64,000 nt of DNA from CAG-964 sp902789345 (GCA_052117325.1 JBQKJJ010000006.1); one strand, 5' to 3'; counted from the stretch's first letter, positions 35,650-45,614 are shown. Made by a program: numbers and translations. Notes: a model not told the origin generated them from the letters alone.

Positions 35650-36234
35650 ATGTATGGATTTTTTGCAATGATGTCCAGAATAAAATACATTAACCGTTGG
35701 GGGCTAATGAACAATACAAAGCAGGAAAATTTAAGCGAGCATTCGTTGGAAGTAGCCATAATAGCACACGCCTTGGGTGTTATTAACAACAAAAGGTGCG
35801 GCGGCAATATTAACCCTGACAAGCTTGCTGTTTTGGCAATGTACCACGACGCAAGCGAAATAATTACAGGCGACCTGCCTACTCCTGTTAAATACAACAA
35901 CAACAAGATTAAAAGTGCGTATAAAGAAATTGAGGAACAAGCACAACAGCGTCTTATTGAAATGCTTCCAAACGATTTAGCAGAGGCTTACAGTAACATT
36001 CTGTGTGAAAACAACTGGGAGTCGGAACTAAAAAAATATATTAAGGCGGCTGACAAAATTTCAGCACTTATTAAGTGCACTCAAGAGCTTTTAATGGGCA
36101 ACAAAGAATTTTCTATGGCGTACAACTCTACGAAAGCAGCTATTGAAGAAATTGACCTGCCGGAGGTTAAAATATTTATGGAAGAAATGTTCCCTGCATA
36201 TGAGCTGACACTTGATGAACAAGGCAAGCTATAG
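35650..36234 (+). CDS. yfbR: HD-domain 5'-deoxynucleotidase YfbR-like
   Basis: A 194-residue HD phosphohydrolase that removes phosphate from deoxyribonucleoside 5'-monophosphates. It aligns along its length with E. coli YfbR: NRWGLMNNTKQENLSEHSLEV (metal His in SEHSLEVA), LAMYHDASEIITGDLPTPVKY (HD motif and substrate loop), and KAADKISALIKC. The length is that of the family. The ATG follows AGAGGTGAC. It is monocistronic, with its own promoter and a shared terminator downstream. Confidence 0.92.
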   Translation: MYGFFAMMSRIKYINRWGLMNNTKQENLSEHSLEVAIIAHALGVINNKRCGGNINPDKLAVLAMYHDASEIITGDLPTPVKYNNNKIKSAYKEIEEQAQQRLIEMLPNDLAEAYSNILCENNWESELKKYIKAADKISALIKCTQELLMGNKEFSMAYNSTKAAIEEIDLPEVKIFMEEMFPAYELTLDEQGKL

Positions 36235-36321
36235 GGCTTTATATATATAATTTTATACTGTTGAATATTTGTAAACATTTACATTCCTTTACATTTATAA
36301 CACACAAACATAATACAAAAA

Positions 36322-36357
36322 ATAACGCTCTGCCCTATTAAAAGGCAAAGCGTTTTT
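36322..36357. terminator. bidirectional terminator between yfbR and the zeta-like gene
   Basis: AACGCT-TGCC pairs with GGCA-AGCGTT around a 9-base loop, with A/T runs on both sides. Confidence 0.8.
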
Positions 36358-36364
36358 GTATATT

Positions 36365-36925
36365 TTACAACCTTAAAGCGTTTTTATACTCTACTATCCA
36401 CTTAGGCTTGTAACCGTTGAAATACTGAAATTTGTTATTTTTAACTTCAGCAACCTTTATAAATCCGTTTTCATTATCATAGAAAATAACCTCATCACAA
36501 AGCGGTATAACCTTGCTAAGAGAGCTGATACGCTTTTCATATCTGCGTTTAACATCATCAATGGGAATATTATGACCGCCTTTTCTTACTCGGTTAGTAA
36601 TACGGTCTATACTTTCTTCCATTGAACTTAACCCTACATAATACATTGTAATGTAATAGCCCTGTTTTCGAGCCTGCTTAATTGTACGAACAGTTCTGTG
36701 ACCTGCAAGAGTAGTTTCCTGCGTAAAGGATAAGTTATTCTCAAGACAATAATTTATTTCTTCTATCGCCTTTTTTCCTGCCTTAATGTTGTCAAAATTA
36801 TACTCTTTTGCAATAGCATCGGCATCTATAATATGCCCCAAAAGAACATTCTGCCCCTCAAGCACACCGCGTAAGCTGGATTTGCCAGTGCCGTCTGCAC
36901 CGGCTACTATAACATAATTATTCAT
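36365..36925 (-). CDS. zeta-toxin-like P-loop kinase
   Basis: A 186-residue ATPase of the zeta-toxin type. Walker A GADGTGKSS is at residues ~8-16; FTQETTLAGHRTVRTIKQAR (substrate Glu/Thr/Arg region), YVGLSSMEESIDRITNRVRKGGHNIP and KRRYEKRI follow. Zeta proteins phosphorylate UDP-N-acetylglucosamine in toxin-antitoxin pairs, but many chromosomal homologues lack an epsilon antitoxin and have unknown kinase roles. No antitoxin gene is next to it here. ATG 36925 is chosen after GGGGAT; ATG 36940 is the alternative. Confidence 0.8.
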   Translation of the reverse strand: MNNYVIVAGADGTGKSSLRGVLEGQNVLLGHIIDADAIAKEYNFDNIKAGKKAIEEINYCLENNLSFTQETTLAGHRTVRTIKQARKQGYYITMYYVGLSSMEESIDRITNRVRKGGHNIPIDDVKRRYEKRISSLSKVIPLCDEVIFYDNENGFIKVAEVKNNKFQYFNGYKPKWIVEYKNALRL

Positions 36926-37049
36926 TATATCCCCATTCATTAATTACAGTAAAAAACTAACTACATTTAATAAATTCGCTGAATTTATTTTTTAGCTTAT
37001 ATATACTGTAATATATAATTATCTGTCAATCTGCTTTTTTCCGCAAACA

Positions 37050-37106
37050 AAAATCCCTTTGCACTGCCTACAGGCTTTAGCCGTTGGCACATAGCAAAGG
37101 GATTTT
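37050..37106 (-). terminator. terminator after ftsH
   Basis: AAAATCCCTTTGC pairs with GCAAAGGGATTTT, with an inner TGCC/GGCA stem, ~40 bases past the ftsH stop. Confidence 0.85.
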
Positions 37107-37143
37107 AATTACCTTATATTATTGAGTAATACAGGCTTGTAAA

Positions 37144-39258
37144 TTATTCATCGTCACTGTTTGAGTTGTTGTTTGCTGAATCGGAAGATTCTTCTGTTTG
37201 TTCAGAAGCTTCATCTTCTTTTTCTTCCTTTTCGACATAGGTACCTGCCATAATAGCGGCAAACACCTCACCGTTCATCTTTTCGTGCTTAATCAAGTAC
37301 TGGGCAACTTCGTGAAGCTTTGGAGTATACTGTGTAAGTATGTCCTCTGTTTTCTTGTATGCCTCAGAAATAATACGGTGTACCTCTTCATCAATTTCAG
37401 CAGATGTTGCATCTGAGAAATCCTTTGCGTGGCCCATATCTTTACCGATAAACACTTCCTGACCGCCTGAGTAGTTAATAGGTCCTATACGGTCACTCAT
37501 ACCGTACTTAGTAACCATTGCTCTTGCGGTTTCTGTGGCCTTTTCAATATCGTTTGAAGCGCCTGTGGAAATATCGCCCAAAATAAGCGCCTCTGCTACT
37601 CTACCGCCTAGGCAAACAACAATGTCTTCTTCCATTGATGTTTTAGAGCGATAGCTCTTGTCCTCTGTAGGCTGAGGCATAGTATATCCGCCTGCCAAGC
37701 CACGAGGGATAATTGAAATTTCGTGTACAGGGTCCTGAGTAGGGCAAGCATAGAATGTAATCGCATGACCTGCCTCGTGATATGCTGTAAGCTTCTTTTC
37801 GCTTTCGGACATTACTCTTGACTTCTTTTCAGAACCAACCGCAACCTTCATCATTGCGTCCTGAATTTCTGTCATAGTAATTGCCTTTAGGTCTTTTCTT
37901 GCTGCAAGCAATGCTGCCTCGTTAAGCAGATTTTCAAGGTCTGCACCTGTAAAGCCTGCTGTAGTACCGGCAATAACTTCCAGCTTAACATCAGGAGCCA
38001 AAGGCTTATCTTTAGCGTGTACCTTTAGAATCTCTTTTCTGCCCTTAATATCAGGGTAATTAACAACAACCTGTCTGTCAAATCTGCCCGGACGCATAAG
38101 TGCAGGGTCAAGAACATCAGGACGGTTAGTTGCGGCAATAATAATAATTCCCTCATTAATGCCAAAGCCGTCCATCTCAACCAACAGCTGGTTAAGGGTT
38201 TGCTCTCGCTCGTCATTTCCGCCGCCTACACCGGCACCACGCTGACGACCAACGGCGTCAATTTCGTCTATAAATATAATACAAGGACTGTTCTTCTTGG
38301 CCTGGTCAAACAAATCTCTTACTCTTGATGCACCAACACCAACAAACATTTCAACAAAATCAGAACCTGAGATTGAGAAGAACGGCACGCCTGCCTCGCC
38401 GGCAACTGCCCTTGCAAGCAATGTTTTACCTGTACCAGGAGGGCCTACAAGAAGTACACCCTTAGGTATTCTTGCACCTAATGCGCTGAACTTGCTGCTG
38501 TCCTTTAGGAACAGTACAATTTCCTCAAGCTCTTCTTTTTCTTCATCGGCACCGGCAACATCCTCAAAGGTGGTTTTTCTTTTTTCGTCGTTAAGATTCT
38601 TAATCTTTGCCTTGCCAAAGCCCATTGTTTTGGTAGGGTCGCCCATGCCCCCTGCCATTCTCTTCATAATGAATATCCACAGGGCAATCATAGCCACTAT
38701 TAAAATAAGTGACGGAATAAGATCCCACAGCCAGGTGTTGTCTGTTGCCTTGCTGTAGTCGTAAACCATAGGGTCATTAGGATATTTTTCGTTATAGGCT
38801 TCTATAAGGTTAGTGCCCTTTTGGTCGCCTAAATCACCCATAAGTGTTTTCCAGAATACCGATACATCCGGAACACTGTAGGTAATAATAGCACCGTTAG
38901 TTTCGTCACCGTCTTTTGTAAGGTTGCCTAATCCCTTGTGCTTAGGATTTTTAGTTGTAGGGCTGGCTGTGTTTTGCTGTGTAGAGCCAAACAAACCTCC
39001 GCCTACATTATTAACAACAAGGTTTTCGTCAATATCTGCGTCTGCACGAAGCTGCATTTTCAACTCGCCTGTGCCAAAGTCAAGTGTAAACGCCTTGACT
39101 TCCATTCTTTCAAAGTAGCCAACAATGTCAGAATACAAGTGCTTTTCTCTTTGCTGATTATTAAACACGAACACTACCATTAGAATTACGGCAATTGCAA
39201 CGCCGAAAACTAACAGAAAGCGTCCAGCACCTGTTTTCTTCTTATCATCTTTGTTCAA
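37144..39258 (-). CDS. ftsH: ATP-dependent zinc metalloprotease FtsH
   Basis: A 704-residue membrane AAA+ protease that degrades misfolded membrane and regulatory proteins. Two membrane helices (residues ~15-34 and ~178-197) flank an extracytoplasmic domain of ~140 residues with a low-complexity insert. AAA motifs: GPPGTGKT (~271), CIIFIDEIDAVG, SRH-type ATNRPDVLDPALMRPGRFD. Zinc motif HEAGH is near 492. The C-terminus is acidic and Ser/Asn-rich (EEKEDEASEQTEESSDSANN). The start is TTG 39258 nine bases after AAGGAG; the nearby ATG is out of frame. It follows tilS-hpt, the Firmicutes order. Confidence 0.96.
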   Translation of the reverse strand: MNKDDKKKTGAGRFLLVFGVAIAVILMVVFVFNNQQREKHLYSDIVGYFERMEVKAFTLDFGTGELKMQLRADADIDENLVVNNVGGGLFGSTQQNTASPTTKNPKHKGLGNLTKDGDETNGAIITYSVPDVSVFWKTLMGDLGDQKGTNLIEAYNEKYPNDPMVYDYSKATDNTWLWDLIPSLILIVAMIALWIFIMKRMAGGMGDPTKTMGFGKAKIKNLNDEKRKTTFEDVAGADEEKEELEEIVLFLKDSSKFSALGARIPKGVLLVGPPGTGKTLLARAVAGEAGVPFFSISGSDFVEMFVGVGASRVRDLFDQAKKNSPCIIFIDEIDAVGRQRGAGVGGGNDEREQTLNQLLVEMDGFGINEGIIIIAATNRPDVLDPALMRPGRFDRQVVVNYPDIKGRKEILKVHAKDKPLAPDVKLEVIAGTTAGFTGADLENLLNEAALLAARKDLKAITMTEIQDAMMKVAVGSEKKSRVMSESEKKLTAYHEAGHAITFYACPTQDPVHEISIIPRGLAGGYTMPQPTEDKSYRSKTSMEEDIVVCLGGRVAEALILGDISTGASNDIEKATETARAMVTKYGMSDRIGPINYSGGQEVFIGKDMGHAKDFSDATSAEIDEEVHRIISEAYKKTEDILTQYTPKLHEVAQYLIKHEKMNGEVFAAIMAGTYVEKEEKEDEASEQTEESSDSANNNSNSDDE

Positions 39259-39328
39259 CCATTTTCACTCCTTGCATAATTTTATTAATTTATTCTATAT
39301 AAAAATTAAATTTAAATAAATTGCATAT

Positions 39329-39880
39329 TTAACTATATATTTCTTCTTTCAAAACGCCTATAAACGGTAAATTGCGGTATCTTTCCGCATAGTCCATACC
39401 GTAGCCGGCAATAAACTCGTTTGGTATATCGGCGCCAATATACTTAACATCAACCTCTTTTTTGCGCCTTTCCGGTTTATTAATAAGTGTGCATAGCGTT
39501 ACGCTTTTTGCCCCCTTATTTTTCAAGTGGTTGACTATAAAGTTTAAAGTTACGCCGCTGTCTATAATATCCTCTACTATCAATACATCTTTGCCAAGTA
39601 CCGACTCGGATATATCCTTTAAGATTTGCACTCTGCCCTGTGACTCGGTGCCGTTGCCGTAGCTTGATACAGCCATAAAATCTAACACGCAAGGCAGCTT
39701 AATTTCTCTAAGCAAATCTGCCATAAATACGATACTGCCCTTTAGCAGTCCCATAACCATAAGATCTTTTTCGCCGAAGTCCTGTGTAATTTTCTTGCCC
39801 AGGCTTTTAGTCATATCCGCTATTTGCTCCCTGGTAAAAAGAACTTCTTTAAAGTCGTTAATTTCGTTATACTCTCCCAT
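39329..39880 (-). CDS. hpt: hypoxanthine phosphoribosyltransferase
   Basis: A 183-residue purine salvage enzyme making IMP/GMP from hypoxanthine/guanine and PRPP. The PRPP-binding signature is VLIVEDIIDSGVTL (residues ~94-107); the loop SSYGNGTESQGRV and YAERYRNLPFIGVL are also typical. ATG 39880 is chosen, seven bases after GGTGGAG; the longer ORF starts inside tilS. It lies 14 bases after tilS and 70 bases before ftsH, and is probably co-transcribed with both. Confidence 0.95.
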   Translation of the reverse strand: MGEYNEINDFKEVLFTREQIADMTKSLGKKITQDFGEKDLMVMGLLKGSIVFMADLLREIKLPCVLDFMAVSSYGNGTESQGRVQILKDISESVLGKDVLIVEDIIDSGVTLNFIVNHLKNKGAKSVTLCTLINKPERRKKEVDVKYIGADIPNEFIAGYGMDYAERYRNLPFIGVLKEEIYS

Positions 39881-39893
39881 ATTCCAACTCCAC

Positions 39894-41264
39894 CTATATT
39901 CCTTCGGCTTCAACAACTAAAACAGTTTTTGTTCCGTCGGTTATTTTATACTTTTCAGACACACCAAAGCCCTGCAGCCAAATAACCTCGTTTCCACAGG
40001 CCAACATCAGCAAGCTGCTGCGTTTTTCTTTAGGTATTTTTTCGTCTATAAGCAGCTTTTTCACAGGTTTTGTTACTCCTCTGCCGCACTGCTTATATAT
40101 ATCACCGGGTTGTCTTGTTCTGAGAAGCGTTTCACCGTGTATTATATCATAATCAATAACATTATTTACTAAAATTTTATGAACTCTTTTAATTTTGTCA
40201 TATCTTTGCTTAGTGAAGAATTTAAAATTAATTTTTTGTTCATTTATAACAATGCTTTTATTTTCCTTACCTATAACTACAATTTTAGAATTTTCCGGCG
40301 GTGAATCTACAGCCTGTTTATACACCCTGAAAATCCCCTGTCCGGCTGCAGCAGTATATCCCTTTGGCAAATTTACCGCACCGCCGTCTTTAAGCGCCTG
40401 CATAATAATATTTATATGGCGCTCCTCGTAGCTTTTGCACCCTGCCTCATTCAAAATATTTATAACCACCTGCTTAGCTACCACTGAATGTGCACTGCAA
40501 AGCCTTTTGCAGCTGTAGCCGTTTTTTACCCTTGCACTGTTTTGAAGCTCTGCGGCAAGGCTGTTAGTTAAGCCAAGCTGTTCCTCAATAATTGAGGACA
40601 TTCTTCTTACTGCATATTCCGCACCTGGGTTTATACTTTTAAGCTGCGGCACTACTATATGACGGATTTTATTTCTGTTGTATTCATCGGTAAGATTAGT
40701 AGAGTCGGTAACATATGGAATTTTATTTTCTTCACAGTACTGCTCTACCTGCTGTCTTGTAATATTTATAAGAGGGCGTATGATATTATCCCTAACTGCC
40801 GGAATCCCCGTAAGCCCCTTTAATCCGCTGCCTCTGGCTATGTTAAAAAGCACGGTTTCTACAGAGTCAGACATTGTATGGGCTGTGGCTATTTTAGCGT
40901 TTTCTCCGCAAAGGCTGTTAAAAAAGTCGTACCTTACTCTTCTGCCGCATTCCTCTGTACCCTCGCCTGTTTCAGCACACATTTTCTTAATATTGGCGCT
41001 TAGCACCTTGCACTCTATATTGTGTTGACTGCAAAAGTCTTCTACTGCCCTTTGGTCACGCATTGCCTCGTCACCACGCAAATTGTGGTTAATGTGTGCA
41101 ACAGTAAGTTTAAGCGAATATTTTTTCTTTACAGACATAAGAAAGTGGAGCAGACACATAGAATCTGCTCCTCCCGAAACGCCAACAACAATTTGGTCGC
41201 CGCTGGCTATCATATTATTACTCTCTACAGCTTCAACAATAAGTTTGCTTACGCTTTTACTCAT
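39894..41264 (-). CDS. tilS: tRNA(Ile)-lysidine synthetase
   Basis: A 456-residue enzyme that converts C34 of the CAU-anticodon tRNA-Ile to lysidine, which lets it read AUA. The PP-loop is VGVSGGADSMCLLHFL (residues ~27-42). Family segments include AHINHNLRGDEA (~77), ATAHTMSDSVETVLFNIARGSGLKGLTGI and TDSTN. The C-terminal tRNA-binding domain follows. The start overlaps the dnaB 3' end by eight bases. AUA codons are frequent in this genome, so the enzyme is essential here. Confidence 0.95.
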   Translation of the reverse strand: MSKSVSKLIVEAVESNNMIASGDQIVVGVSGGADSMCLLHFLMSVKKKYSLKLTVAHINHNLRGDEAMRDQRAVEDFCSQHNIECKVLSANIKKMCAETGEGTEECGRRVRYDFFNSLCGENAKIATAHTMSDSVETVLFNIARGSGLKGLTGIPAVRDNIIRPLINITRQQVEQYCEENKIPYVTDSTNLTDEYNRNKIRHIVVPQLKSINPGAEYAVRRMSSIIEEQLGLTNSLAAELQNSARVKNGYSCKRLCSAHSVVAKQVVINILNEAGCKSYEERHINIIMQALKDGGAVNLPKGYTAAAGQGIFRVYKQAVDSPPENSKIVVIGKENKSIVINEQKINFKFFTKQRYDKIKRVHKILVNNVIDYDIIHGETLLRTRQPGDIYKQCGRGVTKPVKKLLIDEKIPKEKRSSLLMLACGNEVIWLQGFGVSEKYKITDGTKTVLVVEAEGI

Positions 41265-42618
41265 GCCTGTCCTCCTGAGATGTAAAACGCATAAATTCGC
41301 CCTGCCAGTGCAGCTTTACCGTGTTGGTTTCGCCATGTCTGTTTTTGGCTACAATACATTCGCCGCTGTTAAGGTCTGCGTCCTCTTTATCCTTGCCGTC
41401 TTTGTCGTTATAGTAGCCCTCTCTGTACAGGAACAAAACTATATCTGCGTCCTGCTCAATAGAACCGGAATCTCTTAAATCAGAAAGCATTGGTCTGTGC
41501 TCTGCACGCTGTTCACTGGCACGGGAAAGCTGTGACAACAATATAACAGGAACATTCAGCTCTTTAGCCATACTTTTTAGGGAGCGGGTGTTTTCACCTA
41601 CAACCTGCACCAAATTTTCGGTACGCAGTGTGCTTCCCATTAACTGCAAGTAGTCAATAACTACCAAGTCTACATCCTTTAATCGCCTTAGCTTAGCTTT
41701 CATAGCCGGTACTGTAAGCATTGTGGTTTCGTCAAGATACATATTGGCCCGGCTAAGAATTTCAGAAGCCTCCATAAGTCTTGCCCACTCGTCGTTATTT
41801 AGCTTACCCGACCGTAGCTTTGTGCCCTCTATAAGTCCTTCGGTTGAGAGCAAACGGGACACAAGCTGTTCCTTTGTCATTTCCAAAGAGAAAAAGGCAA
41901 CACGCATTTTTGCCTTTGAAGCAACATGTCTGGCAATGTTAAGTGCGAAAGAGGTTTTACCCATACCCGGACGGGCCGCCAGCAATATAAGGTCTGACCT
42001 GTTCAGTCCCGTTATTACTCTGTCTAAATCTGCTATGCCTGACGGTATTGGCTTTGACCTGTCGTCATCTGGTGAATTTAGTGCGTCAAGCCTTGAAAGT
42101 GTTTGGTAAATAACACTTTCAATATGCTCCAGGCTTTTAACATCTGCACCCTTTCGTATGTCGTAAATACGCTGTTCGGCAGAGTCAAGAAGCTGACTTG
42201 AACTGTATGTACCCTCTGAAGCGTCCTCTATAATATTTTTGGCCGCAATTATCAGAGAGCGTGTTTCGTAATTTTCTTTGACAATTTGGGCATAATCCTT
42301 AGCATTTGATGTAAACGGAGTAACATTTGCAAGGTTTACAAAATACTCTCTGCCCTCTGTTTGGTCAAAGGTAGGTTCTTTCTTCAACTCATTTAAAACC
42401 GTTACTACATCAACAGCCGCACCACGGTTGTAAAGATTGAGCATACAGTTATAAATAAGCTTGTGGTTTGAAACATAAAAATAATCTTTGTTAGGCACAA
42501 GCTCAACTATATCATCCAAACAATTTTGGTCCATCAAAACAGCGCCTAAAACTGCCTGCTCTGCCTTTAGGTTGTAGGGCAGCTTAAGACCCTCAAAATA
42601 TTCATATCCTTCTGCCAC
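41257..42618 (-). CDS. dnaB: replicative DNA helicase
   Basis: A 453-residue hexameric helicase of the replication fork. The N-terminal domain (LPYNLKAEQAVLGAVLMDQNCL) precedes a RecA-like ATPase: Walker A AARPGMGKTSFAL (~215-225), FFSLEMTKEQLVSRLL, VVIDYLQLM (Walker B), LSQLSRASEQR, LRDSGSIEQDADIVLFLYR. The start is GTG 42618, after GGAAGTGAG. It lies between tilS and a cupin gene; rplI-dnaB proximity is usual in Firmicutes. Confidence 0.97.
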   Translation of the reverse strand: MAEGYEYFEGLKLPYNLKAEQAVLGAVLMDQNCLDDIVELVPNKDYFYVSNHKLIYNCMLNLYNRGAAVDVVTVLNELKKEPTFDQTEGREYFVNLANVTPFTSNAKDYAQIVKENYETRSLIIAAKNIIEDASEGTYSSSQLLDSAEQRIYDIRKGADVKSLEHIESVIYQTLSRLDALNSPDDDRSKPIPSGIADLDRVITGLNRSDLILLAARPGMGKTSFALNIARHVASKAKMRVAFFSLEMTKEQLVSRLLSTEGLIEGTKLRSGKLNNDEWARLMEASEILSRANMYLDETTMLTVPAMKAKLRRLKDVDLVVIDYLQLMGSTLRTENLVQVVGENTRSLKSMAKELNVPVILLSQLSRASEQRAEHRPMLSDLRDSGSIEQDADIVLFLYREGYYNDKDGKDKEDADLNSGECIVAKNRHGETNTVKLHWQGEFMRFTSQEDRHE

Positions 42619-42669
42619 AGCTGCTCACTTCCTTTCCTGCTGTGCCTTTAAAATTGTAATTTGTCAGCT

Positions 42670-42993
42670 TTAAAATACAACCACCAACAGCATTTTAAAC
42701 TGTTCCTCGCCATATACAGCGTGAGGATGTCCTGCCGGCATTACAATAGATTGTCCCTCTGTTAGGAAATATTCTTTATCATCTATTGTTATTTTGCCTT
42801 TACCGTCCAGACAGGTTACAAAAGCGTCTCCCTTTGACTTGTGAGCGCTGATTTCCTCGCCCTTGTCAAAAGAAAACAATGTAATACTAAGGGCTTGGTT
42901 TTGGGCAAGAGTTTTGCTTACAACCTGTCTCTGCTGATACGCAACCTGCTCCTTTAGTACCAAAACCTGCGCCTTGTCAATATTTTTCAACAT
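42670..42993 (-). CDS. small cupin-domain protein
   Basis: A 107-residue single cupin barrel. Motif 1-like GEEISAHKSKGDAFVTCLDGKG and motif 2-like GQSIVMPAGHPHAV carry His and Asp/Glu positions that can bind a metal. Substrate and role are unknown; stand-alone cupins of this size often act on or sense small metabolites. It is inserted between rplI and dnaB, 29 bases after the rplI stop, so it is part of that operon. Confidence 0.88.
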   Translation of the reverse strand: MLKNIDKAQVLVLKEQVAYQQRQVVSKTLAQNQALSITLFSFDKGEEISAHKSKGDAFVTCLDGKGKITIDDKEYFLTEGQSIVMPAGHPHAVYGEEQFKMLLVVVF

Positions 42994-43021
42994 AAATAAT
43001 TCATTCCTTTAATTAGCATTT

Positions 43022-43468
43022 TTAAGCTTCTGTTACTACTACCTTTAGCGTAGCTACAATGCCGGTGTAAAGCTTAATTTCGGCATTGTATGTACCGAAT
43101 GCCTTAATGTCTGTATCCAGTGAAATTTTTCTTTTATCCACATTTAAGCTAAACTGCTTTTTAAGCTCTGCTGAAATTTCCTTGGCGGTTACAGAACCAA
43201 ACAGTCTGCCGCCCTGTCCTGCCTTAGCCTTAATGCTTAGCGACTTGCCCTCTATAAGGGCCTTTGATGCATTTGCGGCTTTTTTAGCTTCTTCTATCTG
43301 AAAAGCCTTTGACGCTTCTGCATTTTTAAGCTCGCTCATAGCCTGTGCAGTTGCCTCCTTGGCTACTTTCTTAGGCAACAAAAAGTTTCTTGCATAACCG
43401 TCGGAAACATTAACCAATTCTCCCTTTTTACCTGTGCCTTTTACATCCTGTAGTAGAATAACTTTCAT
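43022..43468 (-). CDS. rplI: 50S ribosomal protein L9
   Basis: A 148-residue ribosomal protein that binds 23S rRNA near the L1 stalk. The N-terminal domain MKVILLQDVKGTGKKGELVNVSDGYARNFLLPK is almost invariant, followed by the long central helix (residues ~41-75) and the C-terminal domain. The length is normal. The ATG follows AAGGATTTG. It lies 28 bases after gdpP, the common Firmicutes gdpP-rplI-dnaB order. Confidence 0.98.
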   Translation of the reverse strand: MKVILLQDVKGTGKKGELVNVSDGYARNFLLPKKVAKEATAQAMSELKNAEASKAFQIEEAKKAANASKALIEGKSLSIKAKAGQGGRLFGSVTAKEISAELKKQFSLNVDKRKISLDTDIKAFGTYNAEIKLYTGIVATLKVVVTEA

Positions 43469-43495
43469 TTATGCTCAAATCCTTTCTTGTTTTAG

Positions 43496-45583
43496 TTATG
43501 TATTGTCAGCCGCATTTTCTTTTGCCTCGGTATCTGCATTTGCCGGTTGAGGAGTATCTTCATTATCTTCCTCTTGAGTATACTCGCCGTTAAACTGAGG
43601 TTCGCCCATTTCACTTTCGTCCGGGCTGCTTTCCTGCGGTTCATTATTTTCTATAATGCTTAGCAAGCTTGCTCGTGCCTGCTCCATAGTAACATTTTTA
43701 AGCTGTGCGCCTGCCATAGAATGATGACCGCCTCCGCCCAGCTTTTCCATAATAACCTGCACATTAACATCGCCTAATGAGCGAGCAGATATATTAACAT
43801 TGTTGCCCTGCTTATACATTACAAACGATGCAACCACATTGTTAATGCTTAACAAATCGTCAGCTGCCTGTGCCGCTGTAACACGCATATCGCTGTCGCA
43901 GTCATCGTCAGAGCAGGCAAGTGCATACTTGTCGAATATTTCCGCACCTGACACAAGCTTAAACTTTGCCTTGTAATTGTCAAGGGAATTTGCAAACAGC
44001 CTTTTAACGCTAACGGTATCTGCACCCTTTTGCCTTAGGTACGCCGCCGCCTCAAAGGTTCTTACACCTGTTTTTAAAACAAAATTCTTTGTGTCCAGTG
44101 TAATGCCTGCAAGCAGTGCCGCCGCTTCGTATTTTGTCAAGCCTTTGTCGCCCATATACTGTATAAGCTCCGTAGCCATTTCTGCCGCTGATGAGGCATA
44201 TGGCTCGTGGAAAAATACAAGTGCGTTTGAAATATGATTTACCATCATTCTGTGGTGGTCAATAACCACTACCCTTGATGCCTTTTCATATACTCTTGCA
44301 TCCTCCAAGAAATCCGGAGAGTGTGTATCTACAACAATAAGCAGAGTTTTTTCGGTAATTGTCATAAGTGCCTCTACAGGCTCCATAAACATATTTCCGT
44401 TTCCGGTTTCCTCCATTAGGCTTATAAGGGAGCCGGCAACCGTGCGATCTTTTTTAACCACAATATGCGCCGGTTTTTTCATATCCTTTGTAATACTGCT
44501 CCACAAGCCCACTCCTGTACCGATGCAGTCAAGGTCGGAATTGTGGTGTCCCATAATAAGAATATGGTCGCTTGCCTTTATATGCTGTACCAAAGAGCTT
44601 GCAATAACTCTTGTACGCACCTTGTCAATTTTCTCAAAGCCTTGTGAGGTTCCGCCGTAAAAGCGGTATTGGTCTTTCGTTTTAATAGCCGCCTGGTCGC
44701 CGCCACGGCCCAGCGCCATATCAAGAGCATTTCTTGACCAGTATTCGCACTGCTTAAAACCGGTTGCACATCTGCCTATGCCTATTGATATTGTAGGCTT
44801 GCACAGATTATCTTCAATGGCAACATTTTTAACCTCTTCAAGAACACTGAAATTGTCCTCGGTTAAAGAGTCAATAACTCTCTCTTCAAATATCACCATA
44901 TATCTGCTGTTATAAAGCTTTTTATACAGTCCGTTAAATTTAGCCGCCCATTTTTGTATAACCTTTTCTACATTTACAATAATGTACGACTGCTGTTGGT
45001 CGTCGTCCTTTTCAAATTCGTCTACATTGTCAAATTCAATGGTAGCCACAACAGGACGGGAATTCATATATTCATCGGTTGTTTCCTTGTAGTAGGTGTC
45101 GTCTACAAAATAAAGTATTCTGGATTTTTCGGATATTTTACAGCCTACAACGGTATACCGTCTTTCACCGTACATAACATCTGCACCGTCTGAGTTAAGA
45201 ATATTTTCTACAGAGGTGTTTGGTATATAGTGATTTATCAGGTCGCCCTCGCAGTTTCTGTTGTTGCACATAACCTTTTTAAAGCTTTCATTGCACCAAA
45301 CAACATCGTCAAAAGAGCCTATAACCACAATAGGTATATTAAACTGGTTTAGATATTCCAAACTGTCACTGCCCAGCTTCTCGGCCGTAGCCTTTACCGT
45401 AGAATAAATGTGGTGGTTAAAGCGGCTTATTCCGTAGGCAACAATAACAATAGACATTACGGCTATTATCATTTCTATGCCGAAAACATACAAATTCCAA
45501 CGGAAGGAAAATACAGCCATAGCAAATATTGCCACGGTGTACACTATAAAAAACGGTGTAACTGTCCATATTTTTCGTTTCAT
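43496..45583 (-). CDS. gdpP: cyclic-di-AMP phosphodiesterase, DHH-DHHA1 family
   Basis: A 695-residue GdpP that hydrolyses c-di-AMP to pApA. Two N-terminal membrane helices (~residues 8-50), a degenerate PAS-like region, a degenerate GGDEF domain (~170-310), then DHH: ILIMGHHNSDLDCIG (~343), VVDTHSPDF, VVIDHHRMM (~437), and DHHA1 GGGGHHSMAGAQ (~613). The GGDEF signature is lost, as is normal in GdpP. The Glu/Asp/Asn-rich tail is not conserved. The gene is upstream of rplI. It should control potassium and osmotic balance through c-di-AMP, for which KtrA-type proteins are known receptors. Confidence 0.95.
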   Translation of the reverse strand: MKRKIWTVTPFFIVYTVAIFAMAVFSFRWNLYVFGIEMIIAVMSIVIVAYGISRFNHHIYSTVKATAEKLGSDSLEYLNQFNIPIVVIGSFDDVVWCNESFKKVMCNNRNCEGDLINHYIPNTSVENILNSDGADVMYGERRYTVVGCKISEKSRILYFVDDTYYKETTDEYMNSRPVVATIEFDNVDEFEKDDDQQQSYIIVNVEKVIQKWAAKFNGLYKKLYNSRYMVIFEERVIDSLTEDNFSVLEEVKNVAIEDNLCKPTISIGIGRCATGFKQCEYWSRNALDMALGRGGDQAAIKTKDQYRFYGGTSQGFEKIDKVRTRVIASSLVQHIKASDHILIMGHHNSDLDCIGTGVGLWSSITKDMKKPAHIVVKKDRTVAGSLISLMEETGNGNMFMEPVEALMTITEKTLLIVVDTHSPDFLEDARVYEKASRVVVIDHHRMMVNHISNALVFFHEPYASSAAEMATELIQYMGDKGLTKYEAAALLAGITLDTKNFVLKTGVRTFEAAAYLRQKGADTVSVKRLFANSLDNYKAKFKLVSGAEIFDKYALACSDDDCDSDMRVTAAQAADDLLSINNVVASFVMYKQGNNVNISARSLGDVNVQVIMEKLGGGGHHSMAGAQLKNVTMEQARASLLSIIENNEPQESSPDESEMGEPQFNGEYTQEEDNEDTPQPANADTEAKENAADNT

Positions 45584-45614
45584 AGCCCTTCCCCCTTTAT
45601 AATAAAAATTATAA

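Noticed and set aside
36365..36925. Complete zeta-epsilon toxin-antitoxin module
   Set aside because: No small antitoxin ORF precedes or follows the kinase; only the zeta-like gene is present.
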